From: Anthoceros angustus
Taxonomy: Eukaryota; Streptophyta; Anthocerotopsida; Anthocerotales; Anthocerotaceae
DNA: 64,000 nucleotides
Reading direction: 5' to 3'
Assembly: GCA_010909165.1 (NCBI GenBank)
Contig: MU008159.1
Location: 2,480,001 to 2,544,000 of the forward strand
The notes beneath the pieces are model-generated. The model was given only the letters and a program-made list of their open reading frames with translations. It did no database searches and was not told where the DNA came from. The position numbers and the translations under genes were made by a program. Shown here one piece after another: positions 45,741 to 56,990 of this stretch. Within the stretch, counting starts at the first letter, position 1. Every line of letters starts with the position of its first letter.

Positions 45741-45943
45741 AGTTAGAATTGCATGCGGAAGCGTCTTAAGCAAAGATGCTATATTAACAATGAATCAAGT
45801 GTGTTCATAGGTGGGCTTTTATAGGTGGTCTCGTAAGGGGTGTGTCCTTTCGCTAGCCTAGCTAACTACCTATACTAACTGCCAGGTCTAGCTGACTAAC
45901 CATATTGGTACAGAACCAACGTGGTCTGCTATTATTTCTAACT
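45741..45943 (-). repeat. Copia 2 3' LTR
   Basis: 203 bp bounded by AGTTAGAA and TTCTAACT, an 8-bp inverted terminal pair without the usual TG...CA. Differences from the other LTR are one G (AGTTAGAATTG against AGTTAAATTG) and one A/G change. Confidence 0.93.
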
Positions 45944-45960
45944 CTCCCTCTCAGACACGT
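45944..45960 (-). promoter_or_regulatory. Copia 2 polypurine tract
   Basis: The minus strand next to the 3' LTR reads TGTCTGAGAGGGAG, a purine-rich stretch at the expected plus-strand priming position. Confidence 0.6.
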
Positions 45961-46164
45961 TGCCGAGAGCTCGAACTAAGAAAGGAGGTCACTACTAAAA
46001 GCGCCGCCAGAAGGCTACCATCTTGGCTCTGTCACATCTTCTAGTCGCTTTTCTTGTGCGAGTCTCGTCGTCGACAACTCACGCAGAGAAACCGATCATG
46101 ACCAGGCGAAGCAAGTCTTCAACTTAAGTTATCTTCGTAGATGATGGAACAAACATGGAAAGCC

Positions 46165-48029
46165 TCACCAAATGAGTGATTTGTCTAGCGTCACATAGCT
46201 ACTACAATCTACAAGTCCGAGCCCTTCTCTGTGGAAACAGTGTTTAAACTTGGCAGAGACTTCACGTCGAACATCGAGTATTATCATCTGTTGATACATC
46301 GTATCTTCACTAAGCCCTCTCGTGACATCTCTAACATAATGATGTTGAATCTCAATGTGCTTAGTGCGGGCGTGAAACATGTGGTTAGAAACCGGGCGAT
46401 GGCTAACATCCCGATTAATAAGCGTAGGTCACCTTGTTGCATACCCAAGTCTTCGCATAACTTCCTTTCCTCTGCCTCCTTAGTGGCTTCAGAGAGCTTT
46501 GTACTCCGACTCCGTGGAAGATAAAGATATTGAGGCTTGTTTCCTACAAGACCAGTTTACAACAGTGGAGCCGGCGAGGAAGCAATAAGCCGATAGACTC
46601 TTTCGGGTGTCTGCATCGGAAGCCCAATCTGCATCGACATAGCAAGTCAATTGTAGACTCCTTTTTCCACTAGGCTTGTAGCAGAGACCATAGTTAGAAG
46701 TACCCTTGAGGTACCGCATAATTCTTTTAAGTGCTACCCAGTGATCCCTTCCTGGGTTCTCAGAGAATTGGGCCGTGCATTAATGATTAGATATACGGTC
46801 TTGTCCGGTTGCTAAGAAACATGAGAGTGCCAACCGCCATACGATAAGGTACACTCTCCATTTCCTTTTCTCTTCTCGGGTGGACAAGAAGATGAGGAGA
46901 GCTTAACACCACACTGGAGTGGTAGCTGCTCGTGCATTCTCCAAGTTGAACCTCTTGAGCATCCGGCTACATATCGACCTTGATGAAGGTAGATTGCTCC
47001 GTGGAAGATAAAGATATTGAGGCTTGTTTCCTACAAGACCAATTTTTATGGAGGCGAGGAAGCAATAAGCCGACAGACTCTTTCGGGTGTCTGCATCGGA
47101 AGCCCAATCTGCATCGACATAGCAAGTCAATTGTAGACTCCTTTTGCCACTAGGCTTGTAGCAGAGACCATAATTAGGAGTACCCTTGAGGTACCGCATA
47201 ATTCTTTTAAGTGCTACCCAGTGATCCCTTCCTGGGTTCTCAGAGAATTGGGCAACTGCATTAACAGTATTAGATATGTATGGTCTTGTCCAGTTGCTTA
47301 GAAACATGAGAGTGCCAACCGCCATACGATAAGGTACACTCTCCATTTCCTTTTCTCTTCTCGGGGTGGACAAGAAGATGAGGAGAGCTTAACACCACAC
47401 TGGAGTGGTAGCTGCTCGTGCATTCTCCAAGTTGAACCTCTTGAGCATCCGGCTACATATCGACCTTGATGAAGGTAGATTGCTCCGTGGAAGATAAAGA
47501 TATTGAGGCTTGTTTCCTACAAGACCAATTTTTATGGAGGCGAGGAAGCAATAAGCCGATAGACTCTTTCGGTGTCCGCATCGAAGCCCAATGCATCGAC
47601 ATAGCAAGTCAATTGTAGACTCCTTTTGCCACTAGGCTTGTAGCGAGACCATAGTTAGAAGTACCCTTGAGGTACCGCATAATTCTTTTAAGTGCTACCC
47701 TGATCCCTTCACGGGTTCTCGTGAGAATTGGGCAATGCATTAGATTAGATATGTCCGGTCTTGTCCGTTGCTAAGAAACATGAGAGTGCCAACCGCCATA
47801 CGATAAGGTACACTCTCCATTTCCTTTTTCTCTTCGATGCAAGACAAGAAGATGAGGAGAGCTTAACACCAACAGCACCTGGAGTGGTAGCTGCTCGTGC
47901 ATTCTCCAAGTTGAACCTCTTGAGCATCCCGGCTACATATCGACCTTGATGAAGGTAGATTGCTCCAGTGGACCTGTCTTTGTGTACGTGCATTCCAAGA
48001 ATGTATTTAACTTGACCCAGATCTTTCAT
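46165..48029 (-). pseudogene. Copia 2 RNase H region, repeated
   Basis: 48029-47745 holds the RT C-terminal linker (LGQVKYILGMHVHKDRSTG, GRYVAGMLKRFNLENARA). 47373-46903 and 46719-46489 carry YRMAVGTLMFLSNWTRP, MRYLKGT-NYGLCYKPSGK, YVDADWASDADTRKSLSAY and LSSTESEYKAL, and 46380-46165 the terminal HARTKHIEIQHHYVRD. A further partial copy is at 47607-47389. The acidic RNase H residues are recognisable, but the duplicated units interrupt the frame. Confidence 0.9.
46511..47963 (-). repeat. Tandem duplication in copia 2: ~486-bp unit x3
   Basis: Units at 46511-46997, 46998-47483 and 47484-47963 each start TCCGTGGAAGATAAAGATAT. The outer sequence reads TGCTCCAGTGGACC at 47961, so the junctions formed at a CTCC(A)GTGG homology. 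The third unit shows the densest CTG/CAG losses. Confidence 0.92.
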
Positions 48030-48030
48030 T

Positions 48031-49016
48031 TCAAACTCCTTCGAGATCGCCTTGATCCGTTAACCAACTCCACATTGTTACCGGGATAACTAAGTCATCC
48101 ACGTATAACGCTATCAAAACAAGTGAGCTGTCCTTTGTAGCACATACAGTTAGTATCTGCTTCGCTTTGCACGAAGCCAATCTTCTTAAGATAAGAGTCA
48201 ATTCTCTTGTACCACAATGAGGACTTTGTTTGAGCCCATAAATAGAACGAAGGAGTTTACACACCTTGTGCGGAATCTCTTATCCTCATAATCCTCGGGT
48301 TGATCCATGTAGATCTCTTCTTCCAAGTGACCATAGAGGAAAGTCATACAACGTCCGGTGATAGATGTCCAAGTTAAGTTCAGACATAAAGCAAGGAGCA
48401 TCCTTATCGGTCGCTTTGACGACGGTGAGTAGACTTGATCGCCTTGATAGTCGACTCCTCTTTCGACTATAGCCCTTGGCCACTAGCCTCGCTTTATAAC
48501 GTATGCGGGCTCAACCTCTTGAAACTTGGTTTTGAGTACCCACTTGCACTTGATAGTAGTCCTTCCTCGGGGTAGATCCACTAACGCCCAAGTGTTATTC
48601 TTGACTAAAGAGTTATACTCATCGTCAACAGCCAGTTTCCACTTGTTAGACTCAGGTCTAGCATATGCTTCTTGAAGTGTGAGAGGATCTCCCTCTGAAA
48701 CAACAGAACTCATAGCAAAAGAATAGGCGGCTGGATCAAGATCAGTATAACCAGCTTGATTGAACTCCAAGTCAAATGGCTTCTCATTCCAGAGGTGTCT
48801 TGGTAGTCTCTGACGCGTAGGGTACCTACGCTCAGGAACAACGACTTCAGGTCTCGGGGGTGATGGAGGCGGTAAAGGAACGTCTGGAGCCGCTCCAGCA
48901 TGTATGTCCCCCAAATCCAGAGGCAGCTGTCCTTGTGCATCATCCATGGGCCGATCATATTCCCCCTCTCGAGCAGGAACCGGAAGAACCGGAACTGCTT
49001 GAGGTAAAGGAGCCAT
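48031..49016 (-). pseudogene. Copia 2 reverse transcriptase
   Basis: 49016-48483 gives a Pro-rich linker, then RRYPTRQRLPRHLWNEKPF and the RT start (KWKLAVDDEYNSLVKNNTWA, TTIKCKWVLKTKF). 48401-48198 and 48483-48286 contain middle RT (FLYGHLEEEIYMDQPEDYED). 48264-48031 contains CKLLRSIYGLKQSP and ALYVDDLVI, the polymerase active-site block. Several frameshifts. Confidence 0.88.
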
Positions 49017-49202
49017 GGCGAGGGGCAGAACAGCCGTGAGGAAAAAGAAGGGCTTAAATCAAAGTGAGCAGAAATGTCGTCGATGGGCGGGGACTATTGG
49101 GGATAGAAGCGCATCATCATCCTCATCCAAAAGCGGACCCGGAGGAGAGAATGCTAGCCTCGTCGAAAGTGACAAAGCATAAAGCGAGTCCGAGTAGCCA
49201 CG

Positions 49203-50140
49203 TCAATCAACTTGCGCGATCCTCACCATAACCCACAAACACCGGCTTGGTGCTGGAAGAAAGCTTATCACTGAGGAGGGACATAGGCATAGCGGGAGGC
49301 CAAAGACGCGCAAATGGGTGATCAAGGCTTGTACCCATGCCAGCACTCGAAAGGAGTACGGCCAACAACGGACTTGGTCAGTAACCTGTTCTTGATGTAT
49401 CTTGTGAGACCTCACAAAAGACTTAGGCAAGCGAGACTGGGCTAACATAGCTCGCGCCATGGCCATGAGATCGCCATTGGCCTTCTCAGCAACGCCATTC
49501 TGAGCAGAAGTGTAGGGAACAGTGAATTGTCTCAAGATCCCACGCTCCTCACAGTAGTCTTTGAACTGATGGTTGTTGAGTTCTCCCGCATTGTCGGATC
49601 TGATGCACCGCAGCTTGCATCCAGTGTGCAACTCGGCCATAGAAACAAAAGGTGAGAACACGAAAGGTCACTCTTGAGACGGCGGAGCAAAGAGTAGCAG
49701 GAATAATCATCCACTATCGTCATAAAATGGCGTGCTCCGCCTAAAGAAGTAACAGGGAGAGGTCCACACAAGTCTACGTGAACTAACTCCAAAGGCTGAG
49801 AAGCCCTATGAGCAGGAAGACCAGAGTAGGGAGAGCTCCGCTGCTTGGCGAGCACACACGCTTCACAAAGAGGTGGTGTCTTGGCCAAGGAGGGCAACTT
49901 ATCTCGATACAAGTCCTGCTGAGTCATGGCAAGGAGCTTGGCAGGATTGAGGTGCCCAAGTCGACAGTGCCAAAGTAGGGCATTCCCAGATGGAGGGAGC
50001 CCAGGTGGTGAGACAACCTTAGAAGATGCTACCACTGCAGCAAGTGTAGTGTACACAGGGGTGCCAGTGAAGATGTAGAGATCAACTGCGGGCTGCCCTC
50101 TCGACAACTTGCCTTGGAGGAGGAGCGATAGAGAAAACAA
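49203..50140 (-). pseudogene. Copia 2 integrase
   Basis: 50140-49532 encodes LLWHCRLGHLNPAKLLAM and CEACVLAKQRSSPY (GAG-pre-integrase, zinc-type HHCC region), then LELVHVDLCGPL and FMTIVDDYS of the catalytic core. 49661-49203 continues with RSDNAGELNNHQF and TVPYTSAQNGVAEKANGDLM. The motif GGE(Y) reads AGEL here. A frameshift near 49650 separates the two segments. Confidence 0.88.
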
Positions 50141-50436
50141 TCCTCACGTCCAAACTCCAGCCGAAAAGCTCCATCTAGCAGAAGTTGGCGAACGGAAATC
50201 AAATTCTTAGCCATCTGCGGGACGTGGAGCACACTATTTAGCACAAGGGAGGAACCATCCTCCGGTGTAGATATCCGCGGAACCAACTCCAAAGAATAGC
50301 AAGGCCGAGTCATCGCCCAATTGCACAAAACGTGGAGTGTCAGTTGTCGCCGTGTAGGAAGTAAACATGTGCTTGGAGCTGCAGATATGGGCGATGGAGT
50401 CCGGCAACGGAGGTCTGAACTCAAGCTACCAAGCAC
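50029..50436 (-). pseudogene. Copia 2 protease to integrase linker
   Basis: Frame contains LNSVLHVPQMAKNLISVRQL and LEFGREDCFLYRSSS, the conserved segment between protease and integrase. The DTG/DSG protease motif itself lies in a damaged stretch near 50.4 kb and is not clear. Confidence 0.75.
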
Positions 50437-50719
50437 ACGTTAAAGCAATCTCAGACTTGGACTGGTTCTTGGCCTTGGAGACGATAGCTGTATTAGCAGT
50501 CTTGATCTCACGCTTGGCCTCACCGGCTTTCTTCCTCCGCTCCGGTGGCGGGTGATCGACACCAATTGCACGCGTCCTTGACGCGTTTTGCGAGCTTGGA
50601 GGAGGAAGAGGCGGAAGGAGCCTTTGATGGCGGAGTTGTTGTTTCTCGGGGTTATTCCTCTCTTGTTGTTGATTTTGTGACCGTCCTCAGTCACAAACAT
50701 CACTCGCTCTCCACCATGT

Positions 50720-52322
50720 TTAGATGTGCCGGAGTTGAAGCGGGATGCCTCCTCCGAAGGAGTGCGCCGCCAAGCTCGGACTGATTAGGTGGATTGTCCA
50801 CCGCCACCGCTCGTTGTGAAGTCCGGACCGGTGGTTTTGGGAAGAGACGACGGCGATAACTAGCCGGAAGGCTAGCGGAAGCCAGACGACATCAAATTCA
50901 GACATTGTAGTCCCGAGTGCAGCCAATTGTGCCCGAAGGTACCTGAATCGGCTCACGTGATGGGCAATACTATCACCTTGTTGCATCCGAAGAGTGTAAA
51001 ACTCTTGTCGGATGGTGACCAAGGTCATCACATTCGTTGACTGATAGATGTCATTGATCTGCTTCCAGGCCTCTGCTGAAGTAGTCGCACCGTCGGTGTG
51101 ATGCAAGGTGGTTTCGTCAAGGCCAGAACCAGCATTTGCATGGCTTGACGATCTAACTTGAGCCACGCAACAATCGCCGACTGAGGTGCGGTAGACTTTG
51201 GGGAAACACCCTCCACCAGTGGGAGAAGATCGCGCGTGTTGACAGCCGTCTTCATCCGTCGAGACCAAATCTCATATTTGGTCCCGTTGAACCTATCTCT
51301 CTCTTTGAAGTCAGTAGAGACGTTCATAACATTAATTACAGGAGCCAGAGATGGCGGAGGTGGCGGTGGGGGTGGAGTGCCTCCTGACATGGTCAAATCC
51401 TTGGCTCCACAATTGTGTAAACGAGCAGCGAATGTGACACAAGGCTCAGAAAAACACAAGTGTAGTGTGAGCAAAAATTTTTCCAGGAGAGTTCAAAGCA
51501 AACACACTCACACCACCTACAACGCATCACCGGATCACGTGCTCCAAAATTGTTTTCGAGCACTCGCCCTATCAAAAATGGACTCAATGCGTCGAGCAGT
51601 TTGAACATTCACAAGATTAGTCTTGATGTGGGTGATCGCCAAAGATTTTGATAATGGAGAGGCGTTGCTCTGCGTAGCTTGGCTTGGGCCTCGTTGTACT
51701 TGAACTCCTTGTAGGCGGCTTCCAAAGTCTCGGCGGAGAGGACGATCTTGGTTCCTCATACTTGCTATGACGGTGTTGCGATGTCCGGTGTTGAAATCGT
51801 GTGTAGGAGGCACACTTGCAGCCAATTGTGCCCGAAGGTACCTGAATCGGCTCACGTGATGGGCAATACTATCACCTTGTTGCATCCGAAGAGTGTAAAA
51901 CTCTTGTCGGACGGTGACCAAGGTCATCACATTCGTTGACTGATAGATGTCATTGATCTGCTTCCAGGCCTCTGTTGAAGTAGTCGCACCATCGGTGTGA
52001 TGCAAGGTGGTTTCGTCAAGGCCGGAAACCAGCATTTGCATGGCTTGACGATCCAACTTGAGCCACGCATCGCCGGAGGTGCGGTAGGCTTTGAAACACC
52101 CTCCACCGTGGGAGAAGATCGCGTGTTGAGAGCCGTCATCCGTCGAGACCAAATCTCATATTTGGTCCCGTTGAACCTATCTCTCTCTTTGAAGTCGAGA
52201 GAGGCGTTCATAACATTAATTACGGGGAGCCGAGAGATGGCGGAGGTGGCGGTGGTGGAGTGCCTCGACATGGTCAAATCCTTGGCTCCACAATTGTGTA
52301 AAGCAAGCGTGTTGTGACACAA
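50720..52322 (-). pseudogene. Copia 2 gag, duplicated
   Basis: 51474-51028 has a poly-Pro leader, then FKERDRFNGTKYEIWSRRMK. 51268-50720 continues with AWKQINDIYQSTNVMTLVTI and YTLRMQQGDSIAHHVSRFRY, the UBN2-type gag core. 52322-51927 and 52152-51535 repeat both parts. The first copy is overlaid by frameshifts, and no clear zinc knuckle was found. Confidence 0.87.
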
Positions 52323-52716
52323 GGCTCAGAAAAACACAAGTGTAGTGTGAGCAAAAATTTTTCCAGGAGAGTTCAAAGCAAACACACTCACACCAGCCAC
52401 CTACAACGCATCAGCCGGATCCTGTGCTCCAAAATTGTTTTCCAGAGCACTCGCCCTATCAAAGCTTGACTCAATGCGCCGAACAGTTTCAGCAACATTC
52501 ACAAGATTAGTTGATGTGGGTGATCGACTGCCAAAGATTTTGATAATGGAGAGAGCGTTGCTCTGGTGCAGTAGCTTCGGCTTGGGCCTCGTTGTACTTG
52601 AACTCCTTGTAGGCGGCTTCCAAAGTCTCGGCGGAGAGGACGATCTTGGTTCCTCATACTTGACTATGACGGTATTGTGATGTCCGGTGTTGAAATCGTG
52701 TGTAGGAGGCACACTT
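50918..52716 (-). repeat. Tandem duplication in copia 2 gag: ~900-bp unit x2
   Basis: Units 50918-51826 and 51827 to about 52716 both start TGCAGCCAATTGTGCCCGAA. The junction joins GCA-GCCAA sequences, a short homology with GCATAGCCAA at the outer edge. Confidence 0.9.
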
Positions 52717-52839
52717 CGCATAGCCAAGAGCCGTCGGAGGTGAGAAGGATCGCCACCAAAATCGCCACTAATTTCTGTTGGAAAAGAGCCCGAAAAACAA
52801 TTAACACGAGCGAAAGAAAAAAAACAGAACCGGTAGCCC

Positions 52840-53110
52840 CGTTGGAGGTGACGGGGGTCACGCCCGTTCGCGGAGCGGGCACACCGTTCCGTTGAACGGG
52901 CGCCCCGTTAACCCGAACGGGTGGCAGCCGTCGCGAACGCAGCGGCGCCAATTTAAGGGCACCGCCGTGAGCGGGCCCGGCCCGCCGGTTGCCCAACAAG
53001 TTGGGCACCGTTGCCGGACCCACCCCTGCGGCGCGCGCCGCTGGCAGCGCGACTCGCGGTGGCCGCCGGCGCGTCTCCTGCGGCGCGTGCACTCACGACC
53101 TCGGTGAAAT
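52840..53110. repeat. GC-rich block with CCGTT/AACGG inverted words
   Basis: Within the copia 2 leader, CGTTCCGTTGAACGGGCG and CCCCGTTAACCCGAACGGG form overlapping palindromic words, in a block far more GC-rich than its surroundings. It could form RNA structure near the gag start, such as packaging or dimerisation signals; this is inference. Confidence 0.5.
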
Positions 53111-53692
53111 CCGCTGGTTGAGAGGACCTCCCCACAGATCTCGACGACCGATGGGGCGTCGAGGCTGATTGAATCGGGCGCCTCTCCTCTCCTGATTGCA
53201 GCCTGGATGGGGGAAACTCGGTGACGATCAAATCGTCGTCGCTCTCCCCCCAAGCAGAATTTCCAGCGGAATTGAGGCCGTCGGACAAATCCTTCTGGAG
53301 AGACGTGCTTGCTTCTTCATGGCACCTTGAGGATGTCCTGCAAGGTGAGGAATTGGGCTGGGAATCAGCAGAAAAACCAGAACGCCTGCATCTTTCCTGC
53401 AATCTCCTTTGTTGGCGATTGTGATGACTTGGCGATTGATTGGATCCCAATTCACGACGATTGTGGGCCGCATCGGCTGGGGAGTCCACCCTCTGTTATC
53501 CAAAGCTTGGATCAAAGCATCCAGGAAGTTGTCGCCCAAGGATTGATAGTAGCGAGGTGCATTCTGCCATCCGAATCCCCGTGAATTCCTTCGTTGAAGT
53601 GATCGCCCTTGAGCACGCTCCACATCGTCACCAAAGCGCCGAGAATGAGCAGCGTTGCGCCGATTTCTGGCCATGTTGGTGTGTAGAAGCAA
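52953..53692 (-). CDS. Arg-rich ORF upstream of gag in copia 2
   Basis: A minus-strand frame with internal start MARNRRNAAHSRRFGDDVER (within 53692-53228) encodes YYQSLGDNFLDALIQALDNR and PTIVVNWDPINRQVITIANK. From about 53489 another frame offers NQSPSHHNRQQRRLQERCRR and GESDDDLIVTEFPPSRLQSG down to 52953. One shift could join them into about 240 residues. It sits in the leader between PBS and gag, where copia elements usually have no coding sequence. No family was recognised; it may be a captured host exon or an element-specific ORF. Confidence 0.35.
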
Positions 53693-54168
53693 GGCTTGCT
53701 TGAATTGGAGGAGGAGTAAAGCTTAGAAGAGCAATGTGTATGAAGGAGCAAGGCTGAATGCCTTCCCTAAACACAAAGCCATGCTTATAAACCTATGTAG
53801 AGCACCCTATCAAATCTCCTCTTTTTAAAAAAGAGATAAATATGATAAAAATAGAAACATGCTTTTCTATTTTTTCATTTCTTCTAAAGGAAAAAAATTG
53901 TAGGACACTAAATCTAATCCTATAAGAATAGAGAGTCTAGATTTAGTGTAAGACATGGGTGAGCCAGCTACATTGTATGAAAGCGGCGACAAAGACATTG
54001 TCGTAACTTCCAATGGTGGTCTTGTCATTCCAATATGCTATCAAGAGCGGCGTATCTAATGCTTCTATCCATGAGCGAGCACGTAGAGCTTCATCGTCCA
54101 TTGCTCACCTAGATAGTGACACATTCGTAATCTAGCCATTGGATCTAGAGACCATGGTAAGAGCCCGT
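53693..54168 (-). other. Copia 2 leader next to the PBS
   Basis: AT-rich non-coding sequence. Confidence 0.55.
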
Positions 54169-54180
54169 GGCTCGATACCA
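54169..54180 (-). promoter_or_regulatory. Copia 2 primer-binding site, one base short
   Basis: TGGTATCGAGCC on the minus strand directly follows the 5' LTR. The initiator tRNA-Met site is TGGTATCAGAGCC, so the A of CAG is missing. Confidence 0.85.
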
Positions 54181-54382
54181 AGTTAAATTGCATGCGGAAG
54201 CGTCTTAAGCAAAGATGCTATATTAACAATGAATCAAGTGTGTTCATAGGTGGGCTTTTATAGGTGGTCTCGTGAGGGGTGTGTCCTTTCGCTAGCCTAG
54301 CTAACTACCTATACTAACTGCCAGGTCTAGCTGACTAACCATATTGGTACAGAACCAACGTGGTCTGCTATTATTTCTAACT
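54181..54382 (-). repeat. Copia 2 5' LTR
   Basis: 202 bp, two differences from 45741-45943. Confidence 0.93.
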
Positions 54383-54387
54383 TCATG
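54383..54387 (+). repeat. Target site duplication TCATG, right copy (copia 2)
   Basis: Directly follows the right LTR. The CACTA 2 sequence resumes here. Confidence 0.9.
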
Positions 54388-54840
54388 GCCTTCAACATAG
54401 GGGACCATACATGGCATGCATGGAGGAATGGCATACGTTGACACGGAAGGGTTTCTGCACATACAACAAGTATCGCGCGGTGAAGGCGCCATGGCAAGCC
54501 AAGGTTGCAGGTGGCATGGCACGCCACGAAGTCTCCCTCCTCTCTCCTCTTTCCTCCCTCCCCCACCGCCCCGCGCCGCCCCCATGCCGGCACCACCACT
54601 CCCCACACACCATGGCCACCGTCATACCGTCACCACGGGGCTCCCTGGAATGTGGTCGCGGACATCGTCGCATCGCGGGCTGGATCGGTAGGCAATGTGG
54701 TATGCGAGAACGGGGCAAAGCATAAAAAATAGCAAATTAACACATGCATGGTCCGTGGAGCATGGCAGGTTCTAAGCTGGTCTTGCCCTTGAAATGGCAT
54801 GCCACATCTGTGGGCATTACCCAGACGAAATGGCATTGCG
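54388..54840. other. CACTA 2 interior, unresolved
   Basis: Competing frames on both strands (54301-54732) have no motif. Confidence 0.3.
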
Positions 54841-55335
54841 AACACTTGTCCTTGGGTCGCCAATAGGGGATGATTAAATGCAAAATTGTCTTATTGGAGG
54901 AAGGACTGCTCGTCTACACAGGGAATCATTTGTCCTTGTGTCACGAAATGGTAATCCACAAAGGGCAAATTCTGTCCTTGGCTCTCCAAATGGTCATCCA
55001 GAATGGCCAAAAATTGACATGAGGCGAAGACATGGTCATGACGAATGAGGAACATTTGTCCTTGGGTCACGAAATGATCATGCATGATGGGAATGTATTG
55101 TCCTTGGACCATGCAACGGTAATGAACAATGGCAAATTATTGTCCGTCGATCGAAATGATCTTCCATAATGGAAACATTTGTCCTTGGCTTCGAAATGGT
55201 CATCGAATGGCCAAAATTGACACGAGGCCAAGGCATGGTCATGACGAATGAGGAACATTTGTCCTTGGGTCGAAATGACCATACATAAGAATGTTTTGTC
55301 CTTGGACCACAATGCGCATGAAACCCATAACTTTG
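54841..55335 (+). repeat. Minisatellite, ~36-40-bp units with higher-order copy
   Basis: AACATTTGTCCTTGGGTCACGAAATGGTCAT-type units recur about 12 times, and a compound block containing AAATTGACA, GAGGC and ATGGTCATGACGAATGAGG appears twice (near 55005 and 55225). The second block lacks bases present in the first. Confidence 0.8.
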
Positions 55336-56090
55336 TCCGGCAGCTGAGCATGAAGGAGGGCTAGCTCCTTGAGTTTCGATCTCCCACAGCATGCGGGCGC
55401 GTCGTTCCGTTCGTGGAAGCTAAACCCCTTTCTAGGAACAAGCGAATCTTGATCGTCATCCGCGCGTACATCGATGCGTGTTCAATGGTGATTTCTTGGC
55501 GAGATCATGTGAGCCAAGCGATACCATATGCAGGGCGATGTGAAGGGCGGTCGGGCCTACACAGTAAAGCGCCGAGCCTCCTGCGTCAGTCTTTCGATCG
55601 TACATCTTTGAAGGATATGTCGCACAGGAAAGGATGAGTTGGGGAGATTTTCTAGTGAGGCGGCCATGAAGGATACCTTTGTTGATGTTATAGCATCTTG
55701 TGCCCCATATTTTCCTTCGATGATATGGTAATCCATAATGGGCTAAATATGTCCTCATTCATCGATACCCGGATGCCATATGGAACATGCATGGATGCCA
55801 TATGTGCGCAGAATGGTGTGGTGGACAATCGCTGTTGCTGTGTGTTTTAGGCATGTGAATGCCACATGTACACATATAGGTGGTGGGCGCAAACTCGAGT
55901 TTGTGCGGTCGGCGCATGCACATGGGCGGTGGCATGCCCTAGGACTTCGGCGCCTCGCCTCCTCTTCTCCTCTTGCCCCTCTTCCCCATCACCAGGTTAC
56001 CTCACCGCCCTTGATCGCCACCGGAGTTCCTGTTCACTTTGTCGATTATCGGTTGTGCATGTGCGGTGACTCGGTTGGCCTTCCTCGACC
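55336..56090. other. CACTA 2 interior, unresolved
   Basis: Short frames only; no recognised motif. Confidence 0.3.
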
Positions 56091-56990
56091 ATGGTTTGGG
56101 ACGTTGACTTTGAGGATTTGGCTGGGCTGAAGCCGCGGAACAACGCCAATCCGGGCCGGATGTCGGTGCCCATAACGTCGCTGCGGAAGGAGGACTTGGG
56201 GCCCATCGGCGCTTGCGCCGCCGAGAGGGAGAGGCCGAAGCCGGAAAATGGTCCACAGAAGGGGACTTGGCGAGCGAGGCAAGCGGCCCACGGATGGAAG
56301 CACGGCGGATGGTGGAAGCGGCAAGTGAGGTGGGCGCGGTCGTGGAGAAAGCCGATTCCACAAGTGGAGAGGTGGATGCCCATGGCGTGGAGCGGAAGCG
56401 GCGAGAGAGGTGGAGGTGCGGAGGAGAACCTTCATGCAGGAGTGGAGTCTCAAGAGGCGGGCGATGCTCGGGCGGCGGAAGTGGAGTGGGTGTCTCCAAG
56501 TGGGGAGCTAACGCTACTGTTTCTGCAGGAGAGATTCCAAAGTCGGAGGAGGGATCTGCCAGGCGCGACATCCGGAGGAACGAGGACATTGGCCTTAGTC
56601 TGGAGCTTGAGGGTTGTGTCCAACTTGAGGAGCATGGTGGTGGTGCACAAGAGGGTGACGTGGTGCCGAGAGATGGCATACGTTTGTGGACCTTCGCTCG
56701 GTGGCGACGGACAACCCCAACAACGTGGCGGGAGGGAGCCTTTGGAGGAGGAAACTCCTGCGGTGGGAGTGGAGCCCGGTCTGCTGGTGGACGCGGTTGC
56801 GGAGGAGGGCCAAGGGCGCATGCCTATGATGGTGAGGAGGGCGGTGAGAGGAGGACACCGGCCGGCGAGGATGGGGAGAGCGGAGCGAGGAGGAAGATGT
56901 GGAGATGGCGGATCGAGGTCGAGGAAGACATGCCGACTACATTGCCAGCACATGAAATTGGAGGACGAGCACTGGCGGTAAGCCATTAGA
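56091..56990 (+). other. GC-rich open frames, coding uncertain
   Basis: Two plus frames (56091-56981, 297 codons including the stop, and 56213-56989, 259 codons) and minus frames overlap in a GC-rich stretch. The plus frames are Arg/Glu/Gly-rich and the minus ones Pro/Ser-rich. Such mutual openness is expected from GC-rich composition, and no domain supports any of them. Confidence 0.25.

Larger units (their letters stand above)
45741..54382 (-). mobile_element. Ty1/copia retrotransposon 2, complete but rearranged
   Basis: An 8642-bp minus-strand element inside CACTA 2. It has LTRs of 203 and 202 bp that differ at only two places, a 5-bp target duplication, and a PBS at 54169-54180. Gag, protease region, integrase, RT and RNase H run from about 52.3 kb down to 46.2 kb. 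It is a different family from copia 1 (LTR and coding differ). The gag and RNase H regions are tandemly duplicated and frames are broken. Near-identical LTRs indicate a recent insertion. Confidence 0.95.

Noticed and set aside
56002-56989. Plus and minus frames of 178-296 codons in GC-rich DNA
   Set aside because: Three overlapping frames on both strands are open at once, with low-complexity composition and no motif, so no gene is called.
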